This document shows, in pieces, positions 54,334 through 64,000 of a stretch of DNA of 64,000 nucleotides; within the stretch, counting starts at the first letter, position 1, and each line of letters starts with the position of its first letter. The position numbers and the translations under genes are program-made. The notes below the pieces were generated by a model that was not told where the DNA came from, made no database searches, and worked only from the letters and a program-made list of their open reading frames with translations. Origin of the DNA: an uncultured Cellvibrio sp. (GTDB lineage Bacteria; Pseudomonadota; Gammaproteobacteria; Pseudomonadales; Cellvibrionaceae); the NCBI GenBank assembly GCA_946480695.1, contig CAMLKG010000007.1, forward strand, positions 1-64,000. The letters are read 5' to 3'.

Positions 54334-55080
54334 TCAATACTGGAACGATTGGCCACTCACACCCAGCGAATCATCACTTAACAGATAAACATAGGCAGGC
54401 ATCAAACTTTCCGGTGTTTTTACCGTGGCGGGATCTTCCGCCGGGTAAGCGGCGGCGCGCATTGCGGTGCGGGTAGCGCCGGGGTTGATACTGTTGGTGC
54501 GGATGCGTGTTGCCCCGTCCAGTTCATCGTGCAAGGTTTGCATAAAATTCTCCGCCGCCGCTTTTGATGCCGCATATGCCCCCCAAAATGCACGGCCTTT
54601 AAAGGCAACGCTGGAGCTTGTAAACAACAAACTGGCGTTTTGGGATCGTCCAAGTAACGGCAATAACGCCTGGGTCAACATAAAGGGAGCGTTCACATTA
54701 ACTTGCATGCAACGCAACCAGGCACTTACCGAATAGTTGGAAATCGGTGTGCGTTCCCCCAGGTCAGCCGCATTAAATAAAATTCCATCAAGGCGCCCGA
54801 AGGTATCTTCAAGCGCGTTACACATATCGTCGTAATCTTTTTCCATCGCGCTTTCAAAATTGATGGGATAAATGGCCGGTTGCGGATGGCCGGCCGCTTC
54901 AATTTCATCGTAAACCTGTTCCAGTTTGCCCAGGGTGCGGCCCGATAAAATGACTGTCGCGCCGCACGCCGCAAATGTCTGCGCAGCGATTTTCCCGATG
55001 CCATCACCGGCACCGGTGACCAGGATAATTTTATCGGCCAGCGATCCTGGACGAATGACGTACTCTCGCGGGGTTTGCAT
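54334..55080 (-). CDS. yciK: short-chain dehydrogenase YciK
   Basis: NAD(P)-dependent SDR family protein of 248 residues; cofactor motif TGAGDGIG at 22-29 and active-site Tyr and Lys in YAASK near 168-172. Substrate not established. Last of the minus-strand set ubiG-mupP-yciK, the order known in Pseudomonas. Confidence 0.9.
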   Translation of the reverse strand: MQTPREYVIRPGSLADKIILVTGAGDGIGKIAAQTFAACGATVILSGRTLGKLEQVYDEIEAAGHPQPAIYPINFESAMEKDYDDMCNALEDTFGRLDGILFNAADLGERTPISNYSVSAWLRCMQVNVNAPFMLTQALLPLLGRSQNASLLFTSSSVAFKGRAFWGAYAASKAAAENFMQTLHDELDGATRIRTNSINPGATRTAMRAAAYPAEDPATVKTPESLMPAYVYLLSDDSLGVSGQSFQY

Positions 55081-55094
55081 ATTCGTATCTCCCG

Positions 55095-55763
55095 TTACAA
55101 ATATTTTTCAACAATCGGCCAGATTTCATCCGCATGGTTCACGCAATAATCCGCGTTCCAATTGGCGGGGTCGTCCCCTTCATCCAAATAACCGTAGGCA
55201 GCAGCGATGGTGATGCTGCCCGCGCCTTTTCCGCAATCGATATCGCGCTTGTGATCACCGATATAAATTATTTCTTCGGGACTGCAATTGAGTTGCTTTC
55301 CGGCGAGGAACAATGATTCGGGGTCCGGCTTGCTCCGCGCTACATGGTCCGGGCATATAACACTGAGTGGCGCAGGTTGGAGATTCAACGCAGCCATTAA
55401 GGGCAGGGTGTAGGTAGCCGGTTTATTGGTCGCAATACCCCATGAAATATTGTTGTCGGCAAGCTTATCAAGCAGCTTGGCGATTCCCGGAAAAGGTTTG
55501 GTGTATACCGCAAGGTGCGCCAAATACAATTCAAGCAAACGCTGGCGCAAGGGGTCAAATTGCTCATGGCTTTCTTCAAGGCCAAATGCCAGTTTAACAA
55601 GCGCTTTTGATCCATTGGAAACGCTGGTGCGAATGGTTTCAGCGGGTAATGGCGGTTGGTGCTGTTCCGCCAATAACCGGTTGACGACTACGACAAAATC
55701 CGGCGCGGTATCCAGGAGGGTGCCATCCAGATCAAACATTACGGCGCGTATAGGTTTTGCCAT
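55095..55763 (-). CDS. mupP: N-acetylmuramic acid 6-phosphate phosphatase MupP
   Basis: HAD-superfamily phosphatase in the Pseudomonas cell-wall recycling route from MurNAc-6-P; the relatives were long called Gph. 222 residues; catalytic Asp pair D11 and D13 in DLDGTLLD, a cap domain (about 20-90), and the last motif IYIGDHKRDID near 165-175. Location between ubiG and yciK supports MupP over phosphoglycolate phosphatase. One-base overlap with ubiG (55763). Confidence 0.82.
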   Translation of the reverse strand: MAKPIRAVMFDLDGTLLDTAPDFVVVVNRLLAEQHQPPLPAETIRTSVSNGSKALVKLAFGLEESHEQFDPLRQRLLELYLAHLAVYTKPFPGIAKLLDKLADNNISWGIATNKPATYTLPLMAALNLQPAPLSVICPDHVARSKPDPESLFLAGKQLNCSPEEIIYIGDHKRDIDCGKGAGSITIAAAYGYLDEGDDPANWNADYCVNHADEIWPIVEKYL

Positions 55764-56467
55764 TATTCACTCACCTTTTTTGCATGAACCAAATAATTAA
55801 CACTGACATCGTTTGGATCAAGCTTGTAGTGTTTGGTAAGCGGGTTGTAAGTCATGCCGGTAATTTCCTGCAATTCCAAACCGGCGGCGCGCAACCATTG
55901 CGCTAATTCCGAAGGGCGAATGAATTTGCCATACTCATGGGTGCCTTTGGGCAGGAGTTTTAAAATATATTCAGCACCGAGAATTGCAAACGCGTAGGAT
56001 TTCGGGTTGCGATTAATAGTGGAAAAATAAACATCACCCTCGGTTTTCACGAGTTGTGCACATGCATTGACAACGGAAGCCGGATCGGGAACATGCTCCA
56101 GCATTTCCAGGCAGGTAACCACATCAAATACCCCGGGCATTTGCGCAGCTTTATCTTCAGCGGTGATTTGTTCGTAACTCAAGGAAACACCGGTTTCCAG
56201 GGCGTGCAAGCGCGCTACCGCCAGCGGGGCTTCCCCCATATCTATACCGGTGACATCGGCCCCGCGCAGTGCGAGGGATTCAGCAAGGATGCCGCCGCCA
56301 CAGCCCACATCGATTAATTTTTTGTGTGCGACGGGCGAGCGCTGGTCAATAAAATTGGCGCGAAGCGGATTAATATCGTGCAGCGGTTTGAATTCACTGT
56401 TTTTATCCCACCACCGGCTGGCAAGTGCTTCGAATTTTGCTATTTCGGCAGTATCAACATTGGCCAT
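55763..56467 (-). CDS. ubiG: ubiquinone biosynthesis O-methyltransferase UbiG
   Basis: SAM-dependent methyltransferase acting twice in ubiquinone synthesis. 234 residues; SAM site [16 protein letters not shown] near 50-65, [11 protein letters not shown] near 115-125 and the C-terminal [13 protein letters not shown] region. Length and motifs match. It shares its last base with the mupP start (TAATG on the minus strand). Confidence 0.95.
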   Translation of the reverse strand: MANVDTAEIAKFEALASRWWDKNSEFKPLHDINPLRANFIDQRSPVAHKKLIDVGCGGGILAESLALRGADVTGIDMGEAPLAVARLHALETGVSLSYEQITAEDKAAQMPGVFDVVTCLEMLEHVPDPASVVNACAQLVKTEGDVYFSTINRNPKSYAFAILGAEYILKLLPKGTHEYGKFIRPSELAQWLRAAGLELQEITGMTYNPLTKHYKLDPNDVSVNYLVHAKKVSE

Positions 56468-56485
56468 GGTATTTATCTCGTTAAA

Positions 56486-57814
56486 TTAATGGGTGGCGAT
56501 TTGTTTTCGCCACCAATTGGCTTTGCCTAAAATTTCGCGTTCATTGAGTGTCTGGAGTTCGCGATTCTTAAGCAGGTATTTTCCCTCAACCCAGACATGG
56601 GTAACGGCTTGCCCCGAATGGGTATAAACCAACTGCGATGCCGGGTTATAAACGGGTTGCATGGCGAGTTCACCCAGGTCGATAGCGGTAATATCAGCGG
56701 CTTTGCCAATTTCCAGGCTACCGATATATTCATCCAGCCCCAATGCCCTGGCACCGTTCAGTGTTGCCATACGCAATGCGCTATGGGCGCCTAGCGCGGC
56801 GGCATCGCCCGCTACCGCTTTGGCAAGCAAGGCAGCGGTTTTGATTTCGCTGAACAAATCCAGGTCGTTATTGCTGGCGGCGCCATCCGTACCTATGGCG
56901 ACATTGATCCCGGCTTTTAATAGGCGATCAACCGGGCAAAAGCCGCTCGCCAGCTTCAAGTTGGATTCGGGACAGTGAATAACATGGGCCCCGCTAGTTT
57001 GCAGGAGGTTTATATCGCTGTCGTCAATTTGGGTCATATGTACTGTTTGGGTAAGCGGTGAAAGCAATCCCAGATCCATCAAGCGCTGGCTCGGCCTGCA
57101 ACCATATTGTTTGATCGAGTCAGCAATTTCCTGTGCCGTTTCATGGAGGTGGATATGAATCGGCATATCCATTTCATGGGCCAGTACCGCGATTTTTTGC
57201 AGCGGTGCGTTGGACACCGTGTAAGGGGCGTGGGGGCCAAACGCAATATTGATCAAATGGTTGCTGCGAAAGGTATCGTGCAGGCTCAGACCCTTATTCA
57301 AATATTCATCGGGACCCAATCCCCAGGCGGTGGGGAAATCCAGGATAGGGAAGGCCAGCTGGCAGCGGATACGCGTATCCAGGCATGCCTGCGCCGCTTG
57401 CTCGGGGTAAAAATACATGTCGGCAAAGCAAGTGGTGCCGGTTTTAATCATTTCGGCAATGGCCAGTTCTGTACCATCGCGCACGAAGTCCTCGCCCACC
57501 CAGCGGCCCTCGGCGGGCCAAATATGGTCGTTAAGCCAGGTATGGAGAGGGTGGTCATCAGCATAGCCGCGCAACAAGCTCATCGCGGCGTGACCATGGG
57601 CATTGACGAGCCCGGGGATTAGGGCATGGCTGCCGAGGTCAACGATTTCGCGCGCGTTATAGCGCTGCTCGGCGCCGTCGGTTGGAATTATCGCCAGTAT
57701 TTTGCCTTCGTGAATCGCTAATGCGCAGTTTTCCAATATCCGGTTTTCCGGCACTACCGGGATTATCCAGCGCGCCTTGATGAGTAAATCGATGCTAAGC
57801 AGAGTGGTAGGCAT
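56486..57814 (-). CDS. methylthioadenosine/S-adenosylhomocysteine deaminase (MtaD-like)
   Basis: Amidohydrolase-family (TRZ/ATZ) metal-dependent deaminase of 442 residues. Metal ligands H73 and H75 in NAHGH, a further His in HIHLHET near 215, and the D in GTDGAASNND. In Pseudomonas the homologue deaminates 5'-methylthioadenosine. Eighteen bases upstream of ubiG on the same strand, so probably cotranscribed. Confidence 0.9.
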   Translation of the reverse strand: MPTTLLSIDLLIKARWIIPVVPENRILENCALAIHEGKILAIIPTDGAEQRYNAREIVDLGSHALIPGLVNAHGHAAMSLLRGYADDHPLHTWLNDHIWPAEGRWVGEDFVRDGTELAIAEMIKTGTTCFADMYFYPEQAAQACLDTRIRCQLAFPILDFPTAWGLGPDEYLNKGLSLHDTFRSNHLINIAFGPHAPYTVSNAPLQKIAVLAHEMDMPIHIHLHETAQEIADSIKQYGCRPSQRLMDLGLLSPLTQTVHMTQIDDSDINLLQTSGAHVIHCPESNLKLASGFCPVDRLLKAGINVAIGTDGAASNNDLDLFSEIKTAALLAKAVAGDAAALGAHSALRMATLNGARALGLDEYIGSLEIGKAADITAIDLGELAMQPVYNPASQLVYTHSGQAVTHVWVEGKYLLKNRELQTLNEREILGKANWWRKQIATH

Positions 57815-58208
57815 AGTGAACAGTCAGGATGAAAAGCAGGGCGGACAGTATACTGGAATGGCAGGGTTCGGCCATGCCCGATTTCGGTATTCGGGTAACG
57901 GTGCCGAAGGCCATCAGAGGGGCGCAGGTTTCATGGATGCGAATTTTTCCGACAAGGGAGAATTGATTCCCTATCTGCATAACCAGCGGATTTTATGGTA
58001 CCATCGCGCCCCTGAATTGTGCCGTAGACGCATTTTTAGCCAACCCGCTAGTAGGGTAGCCGTTTTTGCATCTAACCGATTAATGCCCTGTTAAAGCGTC
58101 CAGCGCGAGCAAGGCGAATCGAAGCCGCCAGTTTTTGTTCCTTAATATTTGTTCCTTAATATAAGTAAACTAGCCGAAGCCTTAATAAAAAAGGAAAGCT
58201 GTATTCCC
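57815..58208. other. intergenic region between mtaD-like gene and gyrA
   Basis: 394 bases between divergent genes. It contains a 14-bp tandem duplication (58135-58162) near gyrA and a TATGGTACCATCG segment (57994-58006) like gyrA promoters of relatives. Open frames here, for example 57777-58094 on the plus strand, have no supported function. No RNA gene was recognised. Confidence 0.6.
58135..58162. repeat. 14-bp tandem duplication upstream of gyrA
   Basis: ttgttccttaatat occurs twice in direct tandem (58135-58148 and 58149-58162), 47 bases before the gyrA start, within the likely leader. Confidence 0.9.
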
Positions 58209-60848
58209 ATGGTCGAATTCGCCAAAGAAATATCACCGGTCAGTATTGAAGACGAACTCAAGCAGTCATACCTCGATTACGCCATGAGCGTTATCGTTGG
58301 CCGTGCCTTGCCTGACGTGCGTGACGGATTGAAACCTGTGCACCGTCGTGTGTTGTTTGCGATGAGCGAACTTAACAACGATTGGAATAAGCCATACAAA
58401 AAATCCGCGCGTGTGGTGGGTGATGTAATCGGTAAATACCACCCGCACGGTGATTCGGCGGTTTATGACACCATCGTCCGTATGGCCCAGCCCTTCTCGC
58501 TGCGCTATATGCTGGTGGATGGCCAGGGTAACTTCGGGTCAGTCGATGGCGATAACGCGGCAGCCATGCGCTATACCGAAATCCGTATGGCTAAAATCGC
58601 CCACGATTTATTAGCTGACCTGGATAAGGAAACTGTTGACTTCGTGCCCAACTACGACGGCACTGAACAAATTCCCGCTGTATTGCCCACCCGCATTCCC
58701 AACTTATTGATCAATGGCTCCTCAGGTATCGCCGTGGGTATGGCGACCAATATTCCACCGCACAATTTGAAGGAAGTTGTGCAGGGTTGCTTGGCGGTTG
58801 TCGATAACCCGGACATCACCATCGATGAGCTGATGGAATTTATACCTGGTCCGGATTTCCCGACCGGTGCAATTATTAATGGTCGCGCCGGTATTGTTGA
58901 AGCTTACCGCACGGGCCGTGGCCGTGTGGTAATGCGTGCAAGGGCCGAAGTTGAACGCGACGAAAAGTCTGGCCGTGAAACTATTATCGTCACTGAAATT
59001 CCGTACCAGGTTAACAAAGCCAAATTAATTGAGCGCATTGCCGAGCTGGTTAAAGAAAAGAAAATCGAAGGCATTAGCGAATTGCGCGACGAGTCTGACA
59101 AAGACGGGATGCGCATTGTTATTGAAGTTAAAAAGACTGAATCAGGCGACGTGCTGCTGAACAATTTGTTTGCCCAAACCCAATTGCAAACAACGTTCGG
59201 GGTAAATATTGTCGCTTTGGACGATGGCCAGCCAAAAATTCTGAACCTGAAAGAGTTGCTGGAAGCATTTATCAAGCACCGTCGCGAAGTGGTAACCCGC
59301 CGTACCGTTTATTTGCTGCGTAAGGCGCGTGAGCGCGGGCATATCCTGGAAGGTTGGGCTGTTGCGATTTCCAGCATTGATGAAGTAATCGATCTGATTA
59401 AACGCTCCGCATCGCCGGCAGAAGCAAAGGAAGGTTTGATTTCCCGCGGTTGGGATGCAAGCGCAATGACCCCATTTGTGGAGCGTGCCGGTAAAGATGC
59501 GTGCCGTCCGGAGGACCTCGGTCCTGAATTTGGTATTCGCGACGGCAAATATTATTTATCTGCCGAGCAAGCACAAGCGATCCTGGATTTGCGCCTGCAT
59601 CGCCTCACAGGAATGGAGCACGATAAAATCCTCGCCGAGTACGAAGAGAAATTGGCGCAAATCGCCGAGTTCCTTGAAATCCTCGGCAATGCTGTGCGTT
59701 TGATGGAAGTGATTCGCGAAGAATTAACGCAAGTAATTGCCGATTACGGCGATGCCCGCCGCACTGAAATTATTGCCTCTACCCTCGATTTAACGACGGA
59801 AGACCTGATCAACGAAGAAGATCGCGTGGTTACTATTTCTCACGGCGGTTATGCGAAGAGTCAACCGCTGGCGGATTATCAGGCCCAGCGGCGCGGTGGT
59901 ATGGGTAAATCAGCAACGGCAGTAAAAGACGAAGACTATGTCCAGCATTTATTGATCGCCAGTACCCACGATACTATTTTGTTATTTACCAACGCCGGTA
60001 AGGTGTATTGGTTGAAGGTTTACATGATCCCTGTCGCCGGCCGGCAGTCGCGCGGTCGCCCTGTAGTGAATTTGTTGCCCTTGGAAGAAGGGGAAAATAT
60101 CACGTCGATCTTGCCGGTAAAATCTTACGACGACGATCATTTTATTTTCATGGCTACGGCAAATGGTACCGTCAAGAAAACAGTCCTAACGCAATTCTCG
60201 CGCCCGCGCAGCGTTGGTTTGCGCGCAATTGAATTGGATGAAGGCGATACACTGGTTGGTACTGCAATTACCAACGGCGCATCGGACGTAATCCTTTTCT
60301 CAAGCTCAGGTAAAGCGGCGCGTTTCCGCGAATCGCAAGTTCGCGCCATGGGGCGTACCTCGCGTGGTGTGCGCGGTATTCGTTTGGCTGAAGGGCAGAG
60401 CGTGGTGAGCATGGTCATTCCGTTGGCTGGCGGCCAGGTGTTGACTGTGAGTGAAAATGGTTACGGCAAACGCACTGAAGTGAGCGAGTTCCCGGCGAAA
60501 GGGCGCGGTTCGCAAGGTGTGATCGGTATGCAGACCACGGAGCGTAATGGCCAATTGGTGGGTGCGGTGCAAGTATTCGACGGTGAGGAAATCATGCTGA
60601 TTTCTGATCAAGGCACCATGGTTCGCACTCGCGTTGATGAAGTTTCTGTGCTTAGCCGCAATACCCAGGGCGTGCGTTTGATCAAACTGAAGGAAGGCGA
60701 GCGTATGCAAGGGTTGGAGCGCATCGAAGAAAGTGCCGATGAAAATGCCAAGCGTGAGCTTGCAAATGCCGAGGGCGGAGAAGTTGAAGACATGCCAGAC
60801 GATTTAGCGGTGGAAAGTTCTGCTGGCGATGAATCTTCTGACGAGTAA
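58209..60848 (+). CDS. gyrA: DNA gyrase subunit A
   Basis: Type II topoisomerase breakage-reunion subunit, 879 residues. Catalytic Tyr in MRYTEIRM near residue 122. Quinolone-resistance positions show the susceptible residues S83 and D87 (HGDSAVYD). The C-terminal half (about 520-830) carries the repeated beta-pinwheel blades and ends in an acidic Glu/Asp tail. The ATG at 58209 matches the [12 protein letters not shown] start of relatives; an in-frame extension to 58149 begins inside the tandem duplication and is unlikely. Confidence 0.97.
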   Translation: MVEFAKEISPVSIEDELKQSYLDYAMSVIVGRALPDVRDGLKPVHRRVLFAMSELNNDWNKPYKKSARVVGDVIGKYHPHGDSAVYDTIVRMAQPFSLRYMLVDGQGNFGSVDGDNAAAMRYTEIRMAKIAHDLLADLDKETVDFVPNYDGTEQIPAVLPTRIPNLLINGSSGIAVGMATNIPPHNLKEVVQGCLAVVDNPDITIDELMEFIPGPDFPTGAIINGRAGIVEAYRTGRGRVVMRARAEVERDEKSGRETIIVTEIPYQVNKAKLIERIAELVKEKKIEGISELRDESDKDGMRIVIEVKKTESGDVLLNNLFAQTQLQTTFGVNIVALDDGQPKILNLKELLEAFIKHRREVVTRRTVYLLRKARERGHILEGWAVAISSIDEVIDLIKRSASPAEAKEGLISRGWDASAMTPFVERAGKDACRPEDLGPEFGIRDGKYYLSAEQAQAILDLRLHRLTGMEHDKILAEYEEKLAQIAEFLEILGNAVRLMEVIREELTQVIADYGDARRTEIIASTLDLTTEDLINEEDRVVTISHGGYAKSQPLADYQAQRRGGMGKSATAVKDEDYVQHLLIASTHDTILLFTNAGKVYWLKVYMIPVAGRQSRGRPVVNLLPLEEGENITSILPVKSYDDDHFIFMATANGTVKKTVLTQFSRPRSVGLRAIELDEGDTLVGTAITNGASDVILFSSSGKAARFRESQVRAMGRTSRGVRGIRLAEGQSVVSMVIPLAGGQVLTVSENGYGKRTEVSEFPAKGRGSQGVIGMQTTERNGQLVGAVQVFDGEEIMLISDQGTMVRTRVDEVSVLSRNTQGVRLIKLKEGERMQGLERIEESADENAKRELANAEGGEVEDMPDDLAVESSAGDESSDE

Positions 60849-60865
60849 CCAGGCGAGGCGATTCT

Positions 60866-61975
60866 ATGTCATCCGAACAAATTGAAGCAGCCAGGTTATT
60901 GGAATTGCGCAATAAAATTGATGCAATTGATGAAGAAATCGGTCGCTTGATTTCGGCGCGCGCTGCTTGTGCCCAAGAGGTTGCCGATGTTAAGAAAGCC
61001 AGCTTGCCGGAAGATGCCAGCATTCTTTTTTATCGCCCCGAGCGTGAAGCCCAAGTCTTGCGTAAGGCGATGGAGCGCAATAACGGCCCGCTGAGCAATG
61101 AGGAAATGGCGCGATTGTTTCGCGAAATTATGTCCGCTTGCCTGGCATTGGAAAATCCAATCAAAGTCGCATACCTTGGCCCCGAGGGTACCTTTACGCA
61201 GCAGGCGGCATTAAAACACTTTGGTCATTCGGCTGTGGTTATGCCTTTCTCCGCAATTGACGAAGTATTTCGCGAAGTGGAGGCGGGCGCGGTTAACTAT
61301 GGGGTTGTACCTGTTGAAAACTCTACCGAAGGCGTGGTGAACCATACCCTTGATAACTTCATGGGGTCGAATTTAAAGATTTGCGGTGAAGTTGAACTGC
61401 GTATCCACCACAATTTAATGGTTTCGGATGTTACCAATGTCAATAGCATTACCCGCATCTATTCCCATTCGCAATCCCTGGCACAATGCCGTAAATGGCT
61501 TGATGCGCATTATCCAAAAGCTGAACGTATTGCCGTAGGCAGTAATGCCGAAGCTGCCAAGCGTTTAAAAGGCGAGTGGAATGCTGCCGCCATTGCCGGC
61601 TCAATGGCCGCCGAATTATATGGCTTGAAAATGATCGCGGAAAAAATTGAAGACCAGCCAGATAATTCAACCCGCTTTTTAATAATTGGCAAGCAATCAG
61701 TACCGCAAAGCGGCGTTGATAAAACTTCCATAGTCGTTGCCATGCGCAATGAACCGGGTGCGCTCCATAACTTACTTGAGCCATTCCATCGCCACAATAT
61801 AGACCTTACTCGCGTGGAAACCCGCCCATCTCGCACAGGTGCGTGGACTTACGTTTTTTTCATCGATTTTGTAGGCCACGTAGATAATCCGCTGATAACC
61901 GATGTGATGAAAGAGGTGGCATCACGTTGTGCCGACCTTAAGTTGCTCGGTTCCTACCCCAAAGCGGTGTTATAA
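60866..61975 (+). CDS. pheA: bifunctional chorismate mutase/prephenate dehydratase
   Basis: Commits chorismate to phenylalanine. 369 residues: AroQ mutase (about 10-95, LRNKIDAIDEEIGRLISARA), dehydratase (about 100-275, with NSTRFLIIG) and ACT regulatory domain (about 290-367). In Pseudomonas serC lies between gyrA and pheA; here pheA follows gyrA after 17 bases. Confidence 0.96.
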   Translation: MSSEQIEAARLLELRNKIDAIDEEIGRLISARAACAQEVADVKKASLPEDASILFYRPEREAQVLRKAMERNNGPLSNEEMARLFREIMSACLALENPIKVAYLGPEGTFTQQAALKHFGHSAVVMPFSAIDEVFREVEAGAVNYGVVPVENSTEGVVNHTLDNFMGSNLKICGEVELRIHHNLMVSDVTNVNSITRIYSHSQSLAQCRKWLDAHYPKAERIAVGSNAEAAKRLKGEWNAAAIAGSMAAELYGLKMIAEKIEDQPDNSTRFLIIGKQSVPQSGVDKTSIVVAMRNEPGALHNLLEPFHRHNIDLTRVETRPSRTGAWTYVFFIDFVGHVDNPLITDVMKEVASRCADLKLLGSYPKAVL

Positions 61976-61979
61976 ATTT

Positions 61980-62894
61980 ATGTCATCGCCATTAATCAAT
62001 AAATTCGTTGTTGTTGGTATTGGCCTGATTGGCGGGAGCCTGGCGACAGGTTTAAAGCAGCGCGGAGCCTGTGCTGAGGTTATTGGTATTGCGCGTAAGG
62101 GGGATACCTGCGCCGAGGCTGTTAAACATGGTGTGGTTGATCGTGCCTATACATCGCTCAGGGATATTGCCCACGAGTTGTCACAGGGTGATTTAATTTT
62201 TATTTCTGTTCCAACCTTGTCGGTTAATTCAGTGCTCGCAGAAATTAAGGATTATATTTCACCCGGCGTCACGGTTACTGACGGTGCCAGTGTAAAAGGC
62301 AGTGTATGGCAAGCCGCCACAGACGTTTTTGGTGAGGCACCTGCGCAATTGGTGTTAGGGCATCCGATTGCAGGTTCGGAGAAAAGCGGGGTAACTGCTG
62401 CGAATCCGAATCTCTACGAACATCATCGCGTTATTTTGACACCCCTGGAAACGACGGGGGCAGAGCATCTGCAACTGGTCACTGAAATGTGGCAGGCCGT
62501 GGGTGCCGAAGTATTGTCCATGTCGGTTGAGGAGCATGACGAAGTCCTCGGTGCGACCAGTCATTTACCCCATGTGATTGCCTATTCCTTGGTGGATACG
62601 CTGGCCCAGGATATAAACAATCCAAATATTTTTCGTTATGCCGCAGGAGGTTTTCGCGATTTTACCCGCATAGCATCCAGTGATCCGGTTATGTGGCATG
62701 ACATTATGCGGGCGAACAAATCGGCGATTTTGAAATCGATGGATTTATTTATCGATAACCTGTCGCGTCTTCGTAAAGGAATAGAGGATGGAAATAGTGA
62801 CTATTTACTGAATGTCTTTAGTCGGGCCAAAGAGGCCCGTGATGAATTCACCCTGATGTTGGCCAAGCGCAATGCTGCAAACAAGGATAACTAG
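61980..62894 (+). CDS. tyrA: prephenate dehydrogenase TyrA
   Basis: NAD-dependent oxidative decarboxylation of prephenate toward tyrosine. 304 residues; nucleotide motif GIGLIGGS at 13-20, GHPIAGSEKSGV near 120 and ATSHLPHVIAYSL near 193. No fused EPSP synthase domain. The ATG at 61980, 4 bases after the pheA stop, has no clear ribosome binding site and is probably reached by coupling with pheA. Confidence 0.92.
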   Translation: MSSPLINKFVVVGIGLIGGSLATGLKQRGACAEVIGIARKGDTCAEAVKHGVVDRAYTSLRDIAHELSQGDLIFISVPTLSVNSVLAEIKDYISPGVTVTDGASVKGSVWQAATDVFGEAPAQLVLGHPIAGSEKSGVTAANPNLYEHHRVILTPLETTGAEHLQLVTEMWQAVGAEVLSMSVEEHDEVLGATSHLPHVIAYSLVDTLAQDINNPNIFRYAAGGFRDFTRIASSDPVMWHDIMRANKSAILKSMDLFIDNLSRLRKGIEDGNSDYLLNVFSRAKEARDEFTLMLAKRNAANKDN

Positions 62895-62939
62895 GCACCT
62901 ATCCAAACTTTCAGGAATAAACTTAGAAAGATTTAATCA

Positions 62940-62968
62940 TTAAACCCTGCGCTCCCGGTCTATATAAT
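62940..62968 (+). promoter_or_regulatory. candidate promoter of cysDN
   Basis: A perfect TATAAT (62963-62968) is preceded by TTAAAC (62940-62945) at 17 bases. The -10 match is good, the -35 weak. No CysB box was identified by eye. Confidence 0.5.
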
Positions 62969-63028
62969 CGCCGCTGTTTTTCAACACTTGCGCTAAGACC
63001 CGCGCTGATTTCAACTTGGTAACTTTGA

Positions 63029-63937
63029 ATGTCAAACTATAACTTGACTCACCTCAAGCAACTCGAAGCTGAAAGTATCCATATTATTCGTGAAGTGGCC
63101 GCCGAGTTTGATAAACCGGTAATGCTTTATTCTATCGGTAAAGACTCGGCAGTAATGATGCACCTCACAATGAAGGCTTTCTATCCCGGCAAACCGCCAT
63201 TCCCGTTGATGCATGTGGATACCACGTGGAAGTTTCGCGAAATGATTGAATTTCGCGATAAGCGTGTAAAGGAATTAGGTTGGGATTTAATCGTACATAT
63301 TAACCAGGAAGGTGTGGACATGGGTATAAGCCCCTTTGTCCATGGTAGTGCCAAGCACACCGACATCATGAAAACCCAAAGTTTGAAGCAAGCTTTAAAC
63401 AAATACGGTTTTGATGCTGCGTTTGGTGGTGCGCGTCGCGATGAGGAAAAATCCCGCGCAAAAGAACGTGTTTATTCGTTCCGCGATAAAAATCATCGCT
63501 GGGACCCGAAAAACCAACGTCCCGAGCTGTGGAATATTTATAACGGCCGCGTGGATAAAGGCGAGAGTATTCGTGTCTTTCCGTTATCCAACTGGACTGA
63601 GCTTGATATTTGGCAATACATCCATTTGGAAAACATTCCGATTGTTCCATTGTATTTTGCAGCCAGGCGCCCGGTAGTCGAGCGCGATGGCACCTTGATT
63701 ATGGTTGATGACGAACGTATGCCCATTGGCCCGAACGATAGGGTTCAGGAAAAGATGGTGCGATTCCGTACCCTGGGTTGTTATCCACTAACCGGTGCCG
63801 TTGAATCTGAAGCGACCACTTTGCCGGAAATTATCCAGGAAATGTTGCTTACAACAACGTCCGAGCGTCAGGGGCGGGTGATTGACCACGACAGCTCCGG
63901 CTCAATGGAAAAGAAAAAGCAGGAAGGCTATTTCTGA
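63029..63937 (+). CDS. cysD: sulfate adenylyltransferase subunit 2 (CysD)
   Basis: Catalytic small subunit of ATP sulfurylase, forming APS from sulfate and ATP with CysN. 302 residues; PP-loop SIGKDSAVM near 36-44 and the [15 protein letters not shown] block near 133-147. Start and length are standard. The next gene, cysN, starts 47 bases later. Confidence 0.97.
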   Translation: MSNYNLTHLKQLEAESIHIIREVAAEFDKPVMLYSIGKDSAVMMHLTMKAFYPGKPPFPLMHVDTTWKFREMIEFRDKRVKELGWDLIVHINQEGVDMGISPFVHGSAKHTDIMKTQSLKQALNKYGFDAAFGGARRDEEKSRAKERVYSFRDKNHRWDPKNQRPELWNIYNGRVDKGESIRVFPLSNWTELDIWQYIHLENIPIVPLYFAARRPVVERDGTLIMVDDERMPIGPNDRVQEKMVRFRTLGCYPLTGAVESEATTLPEIIQEMLLTTTSERQGRVIDHDSSGSMEKKKQEGYF

Positions 63938-63983
63938 TTTTCCGGTTTCGCATCATTTTATTACTGATTGTAAAGAGAACCTT

Positions 63984-64000
63984 ATGAGTCATCAGTCCGA
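63984..64000 (+). CDS. cysN: sulfate adenylyltransferase subunit 1 (CysN or CysNC), first codons only
   Basis: An ATG at 63984 preceded by AAGAG encodes MSHQS before the window ends. The same beginning is known in Pseudomonas-type CysN, and the position after cysD fits. The rest is outside the window, so a fusion to CysC cannot be judged. Confidence 0.85.

Noticed and set aside
57777..58094. 105-aa plus-strand open frame upstream of gyrA
   Set aside because: It overlaps the 5' end of the mtaD-like gene, lacks a ribosome binding site and has no coding-like pattern.
1..64000. CRISPR arrays, prophage, insertion sequences, tRNA or rRNA genes
   Set aside because: No regularly spaced repeats, transposase or integrase genes, or cloverleaf or rRNA-like segments were found by reading.

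Overview
This window looks like a chromosomal segment of a polarly flagellated gammaproteobacterium related to Pseudomonas, most plausibly Cellvibrio or another member of the Cellvibrionaceae. The genus is inferred from protein resemblance and gene order; no rRNA is present. No tRNA or rRNA gene, insertion sequence, prophage or CRISPR array was recognised, and almost all of the DNA is coding.

Left part (1-18000): a partial glucose-6-phosphate mutarotase gene, rapA (RNA polymerase recycling), the cold-shock helicase deaD, a HIT hydrolase, and an accessory block from about 8060 to 17115. The block encodes an ECF-type permease-like protein, a membrane sulfatase-family protein, a SAM methyltransferase, a GT4 glycosyltransferase, a RibD-type reductase, a zinc-less medium-chain dehydrogenase, a pyruvoyltetrahydropterin-synthase homologue, a lysyl-PG-synthase-like membrane protein and a CDP-alcohol phosphatidyltransferase. 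These look like parts of one uncharacterised pathway making a decorated pterin or pyrimidine and possibly a lipid, and they are the best candidate here for an undescribed system. Next to them lies a GDT1/MneA-type manganese exporter gene behind a yybP-ykoY manganese riboswitch.

Centre (18078-54321): one long flagellum and chemotaxis cluster in the Pseudomonas/Vibrio order: fleSR, fliEFGHIJ, an Hsb-type partner-switching module (STAS protein, receiver-phosphatase-kinase, Hpt protein), fliKLMNOPQR, flhB, flhA, flhF, fleN/flhG, fliA, cheYZAB, motCD, parC, parP, cheW and a DUF2802 gene. Good sigma-54 (RpoN) promoter matches precede fleS, fliE, fliK, fliL and flhA, and a weaker sigma-28-like site precedes cheY. 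FleSR with RpoN would drive basal body, export and motor switch genes; FlhF and FleN would set flagellar place and number; ParC and ParP would place the chemosensory array at the pole through repeats in the CheA linker.

Right part (54334-64000): minus-strand housekeeping genes yciK, mupP, ubiG and mtaD, then plus-strand gyrA, pheA, tyrA and cysD, and the first codons of cysN. This is the Pseudomonas neighbourhood, but serC and hisC are missing between gyrA and tyrA.
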